Part shown: positions 23,240-34,164 of the stretch, in pieces
Numbering within the stretch: position 1 is the first letter of the stretch
Layout of the letters: each line of letters opens with the position of its first letter
Origin: Symsagittifera roscoffensis
Taxonomy: Eukaryota > Xenacoelomorpha > Acoela > Convolutidae
Assembly: GCF_963678635.1 (NCBI RefSeq)
Contig: NC_087062.1
Span: 37,152,818-37,216,817 of the forward strand
Direction: 5' to 3'
DNA length: 64,000 bases
Made by a program: the position numbers and the translations under genes
Notes under the pieces: generated by a model
Seen by the model: only the letters and a program-made list of their open reading frames with translations
Database searches by the model: none
What the model was told of the DNA's origin: nothing

Positions 23240-24116
23240 TGTAACATTCGCCCAAATATCACACAGCGACGGAGCGTAGAAAAAGTACCTATTAACGACT
23301 GGCAGGCGTCAGTTACCTTAATTCTACTCGTTTTTCACCGTCTCGACTTTGCCAGGTGTTTTTCTGGTCTGTTTAGGGCAAAGTAAAAAGTTACCATTTT
23401 TAGGCCATCAGTCAAACGACTTTTGATCAGCTTTCGTTTACATGCGAACACAACCACATAGCTGAGTCTCGGATCCTCAGACTACGTGATTGTCTTTAAA
23501 AACACGGCTCGAACAACCTATTTTAACATGTTTTTGTTTGACAGTTCTATATTAAACCCATTAGAGATGGATTGACCCTTTCCTTTTTTCTAGCTACTCA
23601 TGCTCTGAAATATTAAATAATAACGGTGTTAATTAAGATCTAGGACATTACAGCAGCTGTTAAGGTTAGTTTACACAGTCCCTTCACATAGACAGTCTCT
23701 GGGGGACCAAGCCTCCGCTCCCGTAATATTCCTGAGATAACACTCTTATCTCTTATATTTCGTGTCCCGGGAGGGTTCCGTGGTATATTTCTTCCCCCAC
23801 TGAAGCCTCCTTCTCCACAAATATCCGTCGCTAAGGTTCTTATCGTGTGTTATTGCCACGATAAGAGGCTTCGTAATTTTCTTGCACGACTGTTCTTCAC
23901 AATCTCTATCGTGGTTCTGATTTTCGTCTTTTTTATTCAAAATGGCCGTCTTTTTTCTACTTCTCAGAAATGTTCTTCTTCCAATCGAAATTTTAAAAAT
24001 AAAAATTCTAGAACATTCTGACCCTCCGTCGCAACACTTTTTTGCTCATAAGGCCTTTAGTCACTCTTTTTTATGTCGCCGGAAGGTTGTGCTGTGTCAT
24101 CTGGCAAAATGGCACA
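23240..24116 (-). repeat. 3' LTR of copy B
   Basis: 877 bp; + strand begins TGTAACATTCGCCC and ends TGGCACA. It is paired with 46,725-47,602. An AATAAA lies on the - strand near 23,930. A 64-codon frame at 23,746-23,940 recurs in both LTRs but has no recognisable motif and is probably chance. Confidence 0.95.
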
Positions 24117-24190
24117 TACTCCCCGGACAAGTCTCCATCAATGTCCCTATTGATCGCATAATACCGGGTTATCGTCAAGTAGTTATCCAG
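24117..24190 (-). promoter_or_regulatory. 3' polypurine tract region of copy B
   Basis: Directly internal to the 3' LTR the - strand reads TTGTCCGGGGAGTA and then the LTR's TG. This short purine run sits where plus-strand DNA priming starts in LTR elements. The ~60 nt upstream contains a small hairpin (ATCAAT-AGGGAC-ATTGAT). The whole block recurs at 34,743-34,800 and in copy A near 10,090-10,170. Confidence 0.65.
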
Positions 24191-24895
24191 TTTTCTACCA
24201 TCAATCTTACAAATCGCATAAGAAAATGAAATTTATCTACCCCACCTCAACTCACTACGTGTTCACAAATGGCATCGTACTACATCTCACTGCCTTTCAA
24301 CATTTTCACAAAATTTGCACCATGAGGAGTGTCCTAGATAAAATTTCTTTTCTGACTACTTACGTCATCTCGCCATAAAACTTCTTTTCGCCTCTGATTA
24401 AAAAGTGGGACGTGGCACGGCCGCGCACCCGTTAAAATTAACTTAACACTACTCACCAAGTATAATCAGTCATTTATGCGGTCCTTTCCATATTAAAACT
24501 AAGAAACTCTGTGGCTAGGAAAGTTATTGAGTTACCCACCCTTCCCGAGCGAGTTTACTCAAACTTACCATGTCGCCACACAGTGAATTTGTGTCTTACA
24601 CAGGTTAAAAACTTCAGTCGTGAATAAATAGGTAAATATACTCACCTATGTTCCTTATATACATACATAGATAGTAGTAACTAAAAGCAACAATTTCAAC
24701 AATTTTAACAATTGCAACATTTTCAAAGTCTGGTCTGACCAAACTAGATCAAAACAAAAAGTTTAACAAGTTCAATAATCAAAACTTGGTTGATTTGTTC
24801 AAGTTTTTACACACAAAGACAATCAAGTTTTTTCTCCTTCTCTTCTCTTTTTTGGTCATCTTCATTCCATCATTTCTCCATCCTGATGTTCAGCG
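24191..24895 (-). other. 3' untranslated region of copy B
   Basis: About 0.7 kb between the giant ORF stop and the polypurine tract. It is AT-rich with no coding signal and no motif that I recognise. Confidence 0.6.
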
Positions 24896-27800
24896 TCACT
24901 GTCTTCCAGAACTTTCTCTAATATGTCCAGAGTTGCGGGCCGTGCCCCAACCCTCCTGTTCCAACAGCCTCGGTTTGCAACAAGGTAGCAAGTCCACATT
25001 CACCTTCTGCTCCCGGTTCCTGCAAAAGCTGTTGTGAAGACATAGGCTCACGTTTCGTTCTAGGTCAGCTCTTAAGACCTCTTTCTTCTCATCTTCAGTA
25101 ACACAAGGCGCTCCAGCTACCCGCTTCACCGCTGTGGTGACCGCGTTTCTGTGCGTCAAGAAAGCTCTCTTATAGGCTCCTGGTCCTATGTCTAGCTGGA
25201 AAGATTGATAGGCTTCCGTGTTCCTTGACATGTGACGCTTCGCGCGTTCATACATCCAAGATGTCATCACTGCACGGAACCAAGGCATCAAACTTTGCCT
25301 TGACCATATTCTTTCAATGGCTTTAGGTATTCTCAGAACCTTGCAGGTGGTTCTGAAAAGATCCAATTCTCGACTCATTTTTACGTTGCTCAACTGTTCA
25401 GGAGTCGGCACGGCCGTCTCCTGCTCACTTGTGTCCGCGTTAGCCTCCAACCATCTCACTGCTAGCATGGCGCTAACCATCACGATTGACACTTGTTGAT
25501 TTTGATCGGGCAACCCCGTGGAGTACAACTCCTCCACGTCCCATACTAGGATCAGATTCCCGCGTTTGGGGTACCACAACGTCTGCGCCAAGCATTGGCA
25601 AGGATACTCCCCATGGGTTCTCACTATGTTCCTTCGGGTCCGATACCCTGAGGCTCCCAGCAACGGTTCCACTTCCATCAGGATTCTATGTAAATCGTCT
25701 TTCTCTTCTATGGTGGGGAATTCAGTGGGTAAGGCTCCACTCGCTTTCTGTTTCTGGAATTCACTCACAATGCCCTCGATCAGTCTCACGAACTCTTCAC
25801 CCACAACGTCTTGCAACTCGCTTTCGGATCTCTTCGGGACTGCCCGAAAGATCTTTGCCAACAAGTCATATGACCTTTCTGACATTCTGGCCAACCTCAC
25901 GCACTTTGGCACAGAGAAAAGTTGGTCAACCAACACTTGTTGCGTCCTCGCATCCATCACCACCATGTGCGTAGGATACTTGCTATTACAATACGGCGCT
26001 GAGCTTGAACCCACCATATATTTTGAACCAGTAGGTCTGTGATAGGCTTCACTGTCCTTCAGATTCATTTCATTTTCTAGAGCTTCTCGCCAGCCTCCAA
26101 TCTTCTGCTCTGTCTGTAATGCTCCAGGGAATATTTCCACGCTGAGGGACGTCACTAGCTCATGGGCACGCTCCAAGCGCTCGAGCGATTCTATCGAACT
26201 CGTCATGCTATAAAATCCCAAGGCTGTGATCAGGTTTACGTCCGTCACCCCATGGCAGTCCGCGACCAACTCCATGGCACTCTTATCTGACATGCTCAAT
26301 CTTCCATACAATCGTGCCAGTTGTCGATGCTGCTCGCTCAGCGTAATCAGGCAGTGTCCCAGGTTACAAACATGTCCTTCCATCCCGCTGTGTTGAGCCA
26401 AGCATGTGCCTTGCTTCAACCAATTACTCGGTGTACCTTCCTCGGACAGCTCCGTGGACGGGTTGCTCTTCCTCTTCGTCAATCTCATGGCCAGCAGGTG
26501 ATGTATCATGGCCAGATCATGTAAACTCGCATCATCATCCCGGTCTAACATGATATCCGCGGTCATGTCCCAGATTAAGCCTGTGTTAGGATGGGGACAC
26601 CAAGAAGGCTTCATGAGTTCCCACATCACTACTAGACTGGTTTTCAAGGGACCGTCCCAAGAACCACAATCAAAACTCACTTGCCCTTTTAGCTCGGGAA
26701 TCGAGGGTTCGACCACTCGTTCTTCCAAAATAATTCCCAGCTTGGGTTGTTCCACCATCAGCATTCCGATTTCCTTAATTCCTTCAACCCAGAAATTGAG
26801 CACTGTGACTTGCTCATAGTCGAAGTACGCTTCCCTGTCTTCTTCATTCACGAAGGGATTATACGCCATCCCTGGTATGCCAGACACATATTGGAACGAC
26901 TTCAGTTTCCCTAGTGTAGCAAACTCTTTTTGTCCTCTGACCGCTTCAATCAACTCTCGGCTCACTTTCAATTCTTTGTTGGAGTATCTTCTCACCTCTT
27001 CCAACATGCGATAGCTTTCCATGTCATTCGACTCCTTGTTTGGTACAGTCAACGGCATGTCCTGATATAGTTCTAGGAGTGCCCTAAGGAAGTTCCTTTC
27101 GCAATCAACTCCCTTTTGCCGAATGATCTTTATACATTCTGCCAACACAGGAGTGGGGATACGATCCACCACGAACCTGACAAAGCAAAGGGCATCCTTT
27201 CGTTTAGCCCATGCTATCGCTGAATCGTCTTTTGAGATCAATGCTCGCAGAGCTTCCATCAATTCTAGCTCCTGTTCTCGTGATCTCGAATCATTACTGG
27301 CTTCATACTCCGCCTTTTTGATGCCCATCAAGCACCAAGCCAACCGTACTTGCAGATCAGTTCTCACGCAAGGATGAGCCAGGTATGCTGCTACCGTCGC
27401 AGGTGCATTCATCGTCTCATCGAAGTATTTCTGGAGGGCCGCCCTCCAAGAAATCTCTAGCAGTTTTTCCAATCCAATTTCATTCGCTTCTGATGACATT
27501 ACTGTGCCATACTCTTTTCGATTGAAGTTAGAGTTCTCCGTAAGCCCTTTCAGATATTCTTGCATGGCCCGCTTTTCACTCCAAGCCATCAGGTGCCCTC
27601 TCGCGGAGTTCCTCGCTTTCAACATCTCCACATAACCCCCTGCCGGATCTCCCATGTGGACCGATTCCGGCACAGTTATTCGACTGTACTCGACCACGTC
27701 GAGTTGTCCTTCCAGTTTCAACTTGGCCATGTTGATTCGCGAGGGCCTATAATCTTCAAGTCCTCCAGATCCACATTGACTGATGATTTCCATTTCTAAC

Positions 27801-30800
27801 TTAGTGTCTGCCAGGGTTCGCGCCGTCTTCTTCGATCTTGTGGCGGTTACGGTCAGACCTGTCAAGAGCATAGGGGGTATCAGATTCTCTTTTTCTCCCC
27901 CTGTCAGCGTTGCGTTATCTCCTTGCCCGCTCTCGCCTGAACGACCTGCGCTCGTTAAAGAGACCACCACTGCGCTGGCTCTCGACTTCACCACTCTCGG
28001 GTTCATGGCTCGACTTCCTGTTTTCCCTTTTAGTCGCTTCAGCCCTTTCCTGGCTCGTCTGACAGGTAATTTCTTTGCAACATGCTGATCATCGGCACTG
28101 TCTTCTGTTACTGACTCGGTCAGAACATCCGACTCCATGGAGCTCACTATTTTCTCCATGACCTCACGCATGATGGGTTGGTTCAATCCCACCTTCATTA
28201 TGGACTGCGTCCCATATCGCCTTATCACGTCCCATGATTTCTCCATGAAGTTCACTCGGCTCCAGATTGCTCCTGTCTTGCCTTCCAGCTCCATTTGATA
28301 TCTTTCCCATTCTTCTTCTGGTAACGTACTGAGGAACGATATCTTCATCGACTCTTCGATTTTCCTCCTCCTCGGTGACTCATGAAGCAGTTTCTGCGGA
28401 TCCCTGCTTCGGCACTCTCTAGCCTGGCTTATTGGGTCTATCGGAGATAGATCGGCCGACGCCTCCTTTGTAGGAGACATGAAGGATGATGGTGCCATCA
28501 ACAATAAACTCCCATCGACTTCCCCATCGTCGTCTTCAATGAACCGGTACTCTAGCAAGTCCCTTTCCAACGCTCCTAGATCGGTCTCTCCCGGTTTCTC
28601 CGTCTTACTTCCGGTCCCATCATCGTTATCGTCCTGATCCATCAATTCATCGTCGTGCGCATCAGGTTTCGGCCTAGGTCCCGAGGGTGCTTGTCGCGCG
28701 TCTGTGCCCGAATCCGGCCGAGCCGGTACGGCCATGTCTCCTGCGTGATAAAACAATTCATCATCGACCAGGAATTCTACCAACTCCTCGCCATGTGGAG
28801 CCAGGTCTTCTATCGTTATATATGAGCCTCCTCTGCTCTCCCTTGCCACCTCCAGCATCACTACTTTCGCTTCTCCTGACCACTTCAGTCTCGATAAGTC
28901 ATCCGCGGAAGAATACACTTCATTCCACGTTTCAGCCGAGACCTCTGGTCTCCTGGAGGGTAGTGCCTTTATCTTTTTCCTGCTCCAGGCATCGGGGAAT
29001 GAGAAGTCAAACGTATGCGCAGCGGCAGCGTTCCAGCTGATGAAGCGCGGCTCCATACCTCCACTCCACTTCAGCATTCTCTTCTCTGCGTCACGAGCTG
29101 CTCCGATACGAGGGGCAATGATGGGGGATGTGACTCCCAACAACATCCTCCTTATCGGTGGATATCGAGGGCATTGGTCCGGCAGCGGCCTGGACCCAGG
29201 AAGCCATGTTTGTTGATTCTCTTTCGCGTGGGCGTAGGCTCCTGGCAATTGAGGTACTCCCACAGCCTCTCCTGTATCTTTCACCACTGGTCTCAAATTC
29301 CAAAGTTTTGGGTTAAACTGAATGTGGGATAGATCCTCACGGCCCATTCGGCACTTGAAGTGGTTGTTGAAGTCCATCAACACCCAGCCTGGCTCTGATA
29401 TTCTTCCGAACAGCCTGTCGTCTCTAGCCAGCTTTCTCAGTTCACTCTGCTCTACCCAATTCAGCACGGAACAATCCACGACTGAGACCAGGTTGACGTA
29501 CAACACTGAATTCCTGTACGCTTTAACTTGCACATCCGGGAACGCAAAAGACATCACCGCTCCATACACCACTGTGACGAATTCCCTCAGTCCGTGGACC
29601 AGAGCCAACGGATCAATCCGCATCATGACAGCTAAGTCTGTTAGTAAGGGCATGCCACAATACTGCTTGCATTCGCCTGCGTTCGTCGCCACCTTGTCTT
29701 CTCCCGTGACGCTTCTGTTCTGTTGCAAGAGGTATTGAAGCAGGAGAGTCCTCCAGTCTTTCATCTTCTTGAGCGAGGCGGTTTCCAACTGTGCATTGAA
29801 CTCACGACTGGGTCCCTGTAGTTGTTCAGGGTAACGCAACAGCACAAGCAAGTCTCCCAGTCGACCGTAGGTCATGGCAATCAGAGTCAGGAGTCCACCC
29901 AATCTGAAATCTGCCAACGCTTGGGTAAAGAGGTTTGCCGGTCCTTTCACAAAGTTTTCATGACCAAATGTCACGTATAAGGCTAGCACCAGGCCAATCG
30001 ACAACTTCCTGATGTCTTTGACGAAACTCGCGATCAGGTTCCTAGATGCCTTCGGATAGCATTTCGGTAGGAAAGATGGCGTCCATCCCACTCCCATTCC
30101 ACCCAAGATCGCATCTGATCGTTCATACTGTGCCTTCGTGGCCAGCACGTCAGCTTGGAACTTGTCCAGCGACATCGTGTTTACGTCTTGCATCAGTTTC
30201 AACATCTTGCCTCCAGCCAACTCCCGGGCATTAAATAGATTCTTCAGATACACGTGTATCTCTTTAATTATTGCCGGCGCATGCTCAAACGCGTCCTCAC
30301 CCAAGGTGCACAGCCTCGGTGACAGATACAACCATATGTTGTTGTGCGGCTTCGTACGCAAAGCCATTGCCATGAGGTCCTCCTCCGCTGACGTCATGTT
30401 CTTTCTGATCATCCTACCCTGCTCATTCTCTGCATGATCCATCTGTCTGAACCAGAGATCATCAGCCACCTGTTGTACTAACAGATGATCGTCATCTACC
30501 CCTGGTCTTAACTTCAGTAATCTGGCGAAGTTGGACAGCTCCAACCCCAGAACTTCATCTAGCACCAACCGAGTTGTGCTACAATCTCTGAGCCCCTGTA
30601 TGGCATTCGAAATGTCAGCCCAAACGGCGGGAAGCTCAGATCGGGACGGATAGTAATTGTCCGGGTCCACTACTCTGTTTGGGGCGGGAATTATCACGTT
30701 GAATATCCCCTCTGCTATCGTTGTGACCATTGTGTACACAAATTGAAGGGGTTCTGGCAACGCAGCGTAGCCTGGTGACAATACAAAGATCACCTTCACC

Positions 30801-33727
30801 ACATTCATGGTGAAGCGTTGTCTTGCTGCTGCCTCTACCTCGGCCATCGCCGAGAGCAGTGTCATTATCGCCTCCCCTATAACCTCGTTACTCGGGATCG
30901 ATCCATCCGTCAGACGTGACAATAAGCCTCTGCTTTGTAGATGATCATTTGAGCCTGCAACCACTATTACCTGCGGCTCCATGCTGACCACTCTCCGTAC
31001 ACTTATCATCATGCCTATCGCCTGCCCCCAGTCCAATTTAGGCGCCGTCATGAAAATCACATCGGGCCAGAATAGAGAACGGGGCGTGTAGAGATAATCG
31101 GAGCCGGCCACAACCAGATACTTGGCAGCCTTCATGTCCAAGGGATCATAAGCTGCAAAAAGGCCATCGCCTATCGGGGCCTTCAGGTTCCCGTATCTCT
31201 TATCGTCTCCAACCACTGTTGTCGTTCGGGGGTAGTCCCTCGAATACTCGCCAGGCGTCTGACCGGGTGGTTTAGCGAATTGTCTGTACATCTTGTGATG
31301 TTTGTTATTGGGCTTGTTCTCCGTCTGGAATTTGCCCTTGCGAGCAGGTGGTGTCCTTTCCCGGGTCCTATCTCGAACGTCGGTGAGCGACCGGGTGTTT
31401 AGAGGTCCAAAGGTATTGTCATGAGGCAATCCATCCAGGTCTACATGTCGGAGTGAGGTCGAGGAGCTGAATTTCTCCTGCTCTGCTAGCAGCCAATCCA
31501 CGCCCGGTATCCGATAAAGTCGCGACACTGTGGGATTTTCTCCGCCAGTCATTCTCATTGCATCCTCCCGACACGTCAAGGTATTCATATTCAACTTCGC
31601 CGACATGTCCGTCTTATACTGACCCCAATGACTAGGATCTGATCTATTCCAAAGCAGCCTGCTGCCTGATTCGATTCCCTCCGCTGGCACGGTACTTGTA
31701 GACGGTCCTGCTGTCGAAGCAGGATTTGTCGTGGCAGGCGAATCGTTCCTCCTAGACGCGGTCTGGGAGTTATTCCTGTTGTTCTGCTCCACCGATCTGC
31801 CGAGTCGGCTTCCAATCGATTGCGGCCTGGGAGGAGGAGCAGTCCCTAGCCTGTCTCTCACGTTTGAGCTCGGAGCAACGGTTACGGCTCCAACCGTCTC
31901 CGTTGCCAAGGGCCCTAGACGGTTGGCGAGGGATTCGGGCACGGTTGCCCTGATTCTACTCCCTCCGGTCAAATTGGTCCGAGCCAAAGAACCGGTCGCC
32001 CTCGACTCTTGCTCTACTTCCCTCAATTGCGTCTGAAACACATCATTAATCCAATGCCTCCCTCGTTGGGTATTGAAGTGCACTCCATCTTTAGTGAGCG
32101 CGATGTGGTCAGTCATGCGCAGCATATTTTCGAGATCCAGGAGTCGCAACTCGCCAGGGTTGTTTCTCACCAGACTGCGGGTCATTTCATTCCACCGCGT
32201 CACGTTGCCATTCATGAAATCTGCAGCTATGGTGCCCACCAAAGGATTTGGTGGTATCGTGCACAGGATCACGAGCTTGGGTCTGTACTTTTCTTTCAAT
32301 TCGTTCAAGATACACACCAATAGAGGTTCCCACTGGTTCTCCGGAGTCACGGGGGCTCTTGAGACGTCATTGGTCCCCAGCATTATTATTAATGTATCTA
32401 GATGATCCTCGCTCTGGAACTCCATCATTTTGATGACTTGAGCCACTGAGGCTCCTCCAAAGGACAGAATGGTAGTCTGACCATAGACGAAGATCTCATT
32501 CAGATCTCTCACCAAACTGTCTCCAATGATCAAATGGCGACTCCCTGGGGGAATTACTTGGTCGTTCGTGGCGGGGTTCCAGCTCATGTCATTCTGGCAG
32601 GCTCGAGGATGCTCGGCTGACACTTGCGTGAACTGATGACGTGCCATCAGATTCTTCCTGATGTCTACCACGCGAGACTTCTCAAAGACTCCACCAGGCG
32701 CAGAACACGCTATCGTGCGGGTTGCTCGCTGCGAGCTATTTGATGAATGATCACGACGCTGGGAAGGAACGATCCTAGCCAGTGTCCGCTCAGTGCCTCT
32801 GTTGATCTCATCCATTGCGGCTCTGGCCACTTGGTTAAATGATTCCTGGAATTGAGGAGCTAGATAGGTGTCAGAAGGGTCTGGTATCGTGAACCTCTGA
32901 CTCGAAGCAGACGGTCGTGTCTGCTGAGGAGCCTCGGGCCCCCTTGATGCACGCAAATCCAGAACCTCAGGTCCTCTCGATGCGCACAGCTCCTGCGCTG
33001 TTGTCCTGGGGCGTGTGTCGTTGGATCCCTCCGAGGATCTCATGCTCTCCAGGATTTCCGGTGACACTTGGCTCACCTTCGCCATATACAGCTCCTTCAG
33101 GTGCTTTATCTCATCCTCCTTGTAGGCCACCTGCAGATCTTCAAATTTCTTTTTCCATTCGTCTCTCTCTCGAGCTATCGCCCTGTACTCCTGAAGTTTG
33201 GCACACAGCTCACTCTGATCTCTCTCCTTCTTCTCCAGTGTCTCAATCGTCTCCGACGTCTGGATCTCTATCTCGCTCACTCTCACTCTCTTCAGGGGAG
33301 GAGCAGCTGTTGGAGAGTCGACAGAGTGTGACGGGCCTGGCCCATCACGTTGTCTCTTCGCTCCAATGAGTGGCTGCGCAGGTTGGACTGGTAAGGGCAT
33401 CTCACCTAGCCGGTGGTCCCTTTGTTCACCTAGTCCTGGCTCACGAACCAGGTCGTGGCCAGACATTTCTCCACGCCTCCATCTCATCAATCGGTTTCGG
33501 CCTCTCTCGGCGGTCCCGGACTCACCGAAGGCCAACATCAACACGACTTCCGTAGGGCGATTCCCTCGACCCTCTCTTCCTAGTGCATTGAGGAGTGCGA
33601 CCACAAACATCGCCAACCCCGGGTCTTCTCGTGTGAAATCACAATCGATCAGCCGCTGATAGATCTCGTCTAGAGTCGCTCCTAGACTCGCTGAGAGGAA
33701 TTCCATGAGTTCGTTCGTGTCACCCAT
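24896..33727 (-). CDS. 2943-residue accessory protein with two SGNH-hydrolase-like domains
   Basis: One uninterrupted ORF, more than a third of copy B, from the Met at 33,727; copy A aligns from the same Met. Residues ~1-80 form a helical domain, ~85-145 a Pro-rich linker and ~150-220 a coiled coil (LEKKERDQSELCAKLQEYR). Residues ~395-565 form an SGNH/GDSL-type domain with block I GDSLV near 401, block II FGGAS near 426, block III GTND near 452 and block V DGVHF near 548, so all four catalytic or oxyanion positions are present. Residues ~865-1035 look like a second, degenerate SGNH domain (AGSDYLY, VVAGSNDH, DPDNYYP without the His). The remaining ~1900 residues contain an acidic segment (DDELMDQDDNDD), a basic segment (RRARKGLKRLKG) and long conserved helical stretches shared with copy A, with no family I recognise. 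A soluble protein is likely: no signal peptide, no clear membrane spans. Confidence 0.93.
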   Translation of the reverse strand: MGDTNELMEFLSASLGATLDEIYQRLIDCDFTREDPGLAMFVVALLNALGREGRGNRPTEVVLMLAFGESGTAERGRNRLMRWRRGEMSGHDLVREPGLGEQRDHRLGEMPLPVQPAQPLIGAKRQRDGPGPSHSVDSPTAAPPLKRVRVSEIEIQTSETIETLEKKERDQSELCAKLQEYRAIARERDEWKKKFEDLQVAYKEDEIKHLKELYMAKVSQVSPEILESMRSSEGSNDTRPRTTAQELCASRGPEVLDLRASRGPEAPQQTRPSASSQRFTIPDPSDTYLAPQFQESFNQVARAAMDEINRGTERTLARIVPSQRRDHSSNSSQRATRTIACSAPGGVFEKSRVVDIRKNLMARHQFTQVSAEHPRACQNDMSWNPATNDQVIPPGSRHLIIGDSLVRDLNEIFVYGQTTILSFGGASVAQVIKMMEFQSEDHLDTLIIMLGTNDVSRAPVTPENQWEPLLVCILNELKEKYRPKLVILCTIPPNPLVGTIAADFMNGNVTRWNEMTRSLVRNNPGELRLLDLENMLRMTDHIALTKDGVHFNTQRGRHWINDVFQTQLREVEQESRATGSLARTNLTGGSRIRATVPESLANRLGPLATETVGAVTVAPSSNVRDRLGTAPPPRPQSIGSRLGRSVEQNNRNNSQTASRRNDSPATTNPASTAGPSTSTVPAEGIESGSRLLWNRSDPSHWGQYKTDMSAKLNMNTLTCREDAMRMTGGENPTVSRLYRIPGVDWLLAEQEKFSSSTSLRHVDLDGLPHDNTFGPLNTRSLTDVRDRTRERTPPARKGKFQTENKPNNKHHKMYRQFAKPPGQTPGEYSRDYPRTTTVVGDDKRYGNLKAPIGDGLFAAYDPLDMKAAKYLVVAGSDYLYTPRSLFWPDVIFMTAPKLDWGQAIGMMISVRRVVSMEPQVIVVAGSNDHLQSRGLLSRLTDGSIPSNEVIGEAIMTLLSAMAEVEAAARQRFTMNVVKVIFVLSPGYAALPEPLQFVYTMVTTIAEGIFNVIIPAPNRVVDPDNYYPSRSELPAVWADISNAIQGLRDCSTTRLVLDEVLGLELSNFARLLKLRPGVDDDHLLVQQVADDLWFRQMDHAENEQGRMIRKNMTSAEEDLMAMALRTKPHNNIWLYLSPRLCTLGEDAFEHAPAIIKEIHVYLKNLFNARELAGGKMLKLMQDVNTMSLDKFQADVLATKAQYERSDAILGGMGVGWTPSFLPKCYPKASRNLIASFVKDIRKLSIGLVLALYVTFGHENFVKGPANLFTQALADFRLGGLLTLIAMTYGRLGDLLVLLRYPEQLQGPSREFNAQLETASLKKMKDWRTLLLQYLLQQNRSVTGEDKVATNAGECKQYCGMPLLTDLAVMMRIDPLALVHGLREFVTVVYGAVMSFAFPDVQVKAYRNSVLYVNLVSVVDCSVLNWVEQSELRKLARDDRLFGRISEPGWVLMDFNNHFKCRMGREDLSHIQFNPKLWNLRPVVKDTGEAVGVPQLPGAYAHAKENQQTWLPGSRPLPDQCPRYPPIRRMLLGVTSPIIAPRIGAARDAEKRMLKWSGGMEPRFISWNAAAAHTFDFSFPDAWSRKKIKALPSRRPEVSAETWNEVYSSADDLSRLKWSGEAKVVMLEVARESRGGSYITIEDLAPHGEELVEFLVDDELFYHAGDMAVPARPDSGTDARQAPSGPRPKPDAHDDELMDQDDNDDGTGSKTEKPGETDLGALERDLLEYRFIEDDDGEVDGSLLLMAPSSFMSPTKEASADLSPIDPISQARECRSRDPQKLLHESPRRRKIEESMKISFLSTLPEEEWERYQMELEGKTGAIWSRVNFMEKSWDVIRRYGTQSIMKVGLNQPIMREVMEKIVSSMESDVLTESVTEDSADDQHVAKKLPVRRARKGLKRLKGKTGSRAMNPRVVKSRASAVVVSLTSAGRSGESGQGDNATLTGGEKENLIPPMLLTGLTVTATRSKKTARTLADTKLEMEIISQCGSGGLEDYRPSRINMAKLKLEGQLDVVEYSRITVPESVHMGDPAGGYVEMLKARNSARGHLMAWSEKRAMQEYLKGLTENSNFNRKEYGTVMSSEANEIGLEKLLEISWRAALQKYFDETMNAPATVAAYLAHPCVRTDLQVRLAWCLMGIKKAEYEASNDSRSREQELELMEALRALISKDDSAIAWAKRKDALCFVRFVVDRIPTPVLAECIKIIRQKGVDCERNFLRALLELYQDMPLTVPNKESNDMESYRMLEEVRRYSNKELKVSRELIEAVRGQKEFATLGKLKSFQYVSGIPGMAYNPFVNEEDREAYFDYEQVTVLNFWVEGIKEIGMLMVEQPKLGIILEERVVEPSIPELKGQVSFDCGSWDGPLKTSLVVMWELMKPSWCPHPNTGLIWDMTADIMLDRDDDASLHDLAMIHHLLAMRLTKRKSNPSTELSEEGTPSNWLKQGTCLAQHSGMEGHVCNLGHCLITLSEQHRQLARLYGRLSMSDKSAMELVADCHGVTDVNLITALGFYSMTSSIESLERLERAHELVTSLSVEIFPGALQTEQKIGGWREALENEMNLKDSEAYHRPTGSKYMVGSSSAPYCNSKYPTHMVVMDARTQQVLVDQLFSVPKCVRLARMSERSYDLLAKIFRAVPKRSESELQDVVGEEFVRLIEGIVSEFQKQKASGALPTEFPTIEEKDDLHRILMEVEPLLGASGYRTRRNIVRTHGEYPCQCLAQTLWYPKRGNLILVWDVEELYSTGLPDQNQQVSIVMVSAMLAVRWLEANADTSEQETAVPTPEQLSNVKMSRELDLFRTTCKVLRIPKAIERIWSRQSLMPWFRAVMTSWMYERAKRHMSRNTEAYQSFQLDIGPGAYKRAFLTHRNAVTTAVKRVAGAPCVTEDEKKEVLRADLERNVSLCLHNSFCRNREQKVNVDLLPCCKPRLLEQEGWGTARNSGHIRESSGRQ

Positions 33728-34164
33728 TTCTTATCGTGTTGCTTCTTGTCGTCGTGTAGATTCTTCGTTTGATTCAATGAATTCAATAAACAATTTCTGA
33801 TCAATCAAGATCTAAAAAACAAGTCGCGACTTAGAACCATCATTTTTGGATACAACATCAATCAATTCTTTAAAACTCTTCATTGAAATTTGTTTCACCA
33901 TTCTGATTTAAAATTTAGCACCAAGATGGATCGTCCACCTTTATCTTTGTCAGAGTAGCACGAATGTGCGCTGTCACCTTGATGACACAAACATAAAACA
34001 TATCATAACAATAACATAACATAAACACATAAACATCACACACCTATACTATCACATAAAAACCTAATCCCTAATACTGTACCTAAAACCTAACCTAACC
34101 TAAAACTTGACTCTAATTCCTATCGAATAACTTAATAAAAACCACTTATCGCCGAGCGCAATCC
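33728..34164 (-). other. Gap between macrodomain ORF and giant ORF, with candidate splice acceptor
   Basis: 437 bp of AT-rich sequence. On the - strand TTTTTTAG (AG at 33,813-33,812) is followed by ATCTTGATTGATC, conserved in copy A at 9,192. Near 34,080-34,110 there is a short run of CCTAA/CCTAAAA units. No ORF. The gap and acceptor suggest that the giant ORF is translated from a spliced or separately initiated RNA. Confidence 0.45.

Noticed and set aside
23746-23940. 64-codon - strand frame in both LTRs (also 47,232-47,426)
   Set aside because: Present in both LTRs simply because the LTRs are near-identical; no motif and not open in copy A's LTR.
28687-29738. Several + strand frames of 70-140 codons within the giant ORF
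   Set aside because: Antisense shadows of a conserved - strand ORF; no motifs.
34080-34115. CCTAA/CCTAAAA run resembling telomeric repeats
   Set aside because: Only a few irregular units in an AT-rich spacer; too short to indicate telomere sequence.
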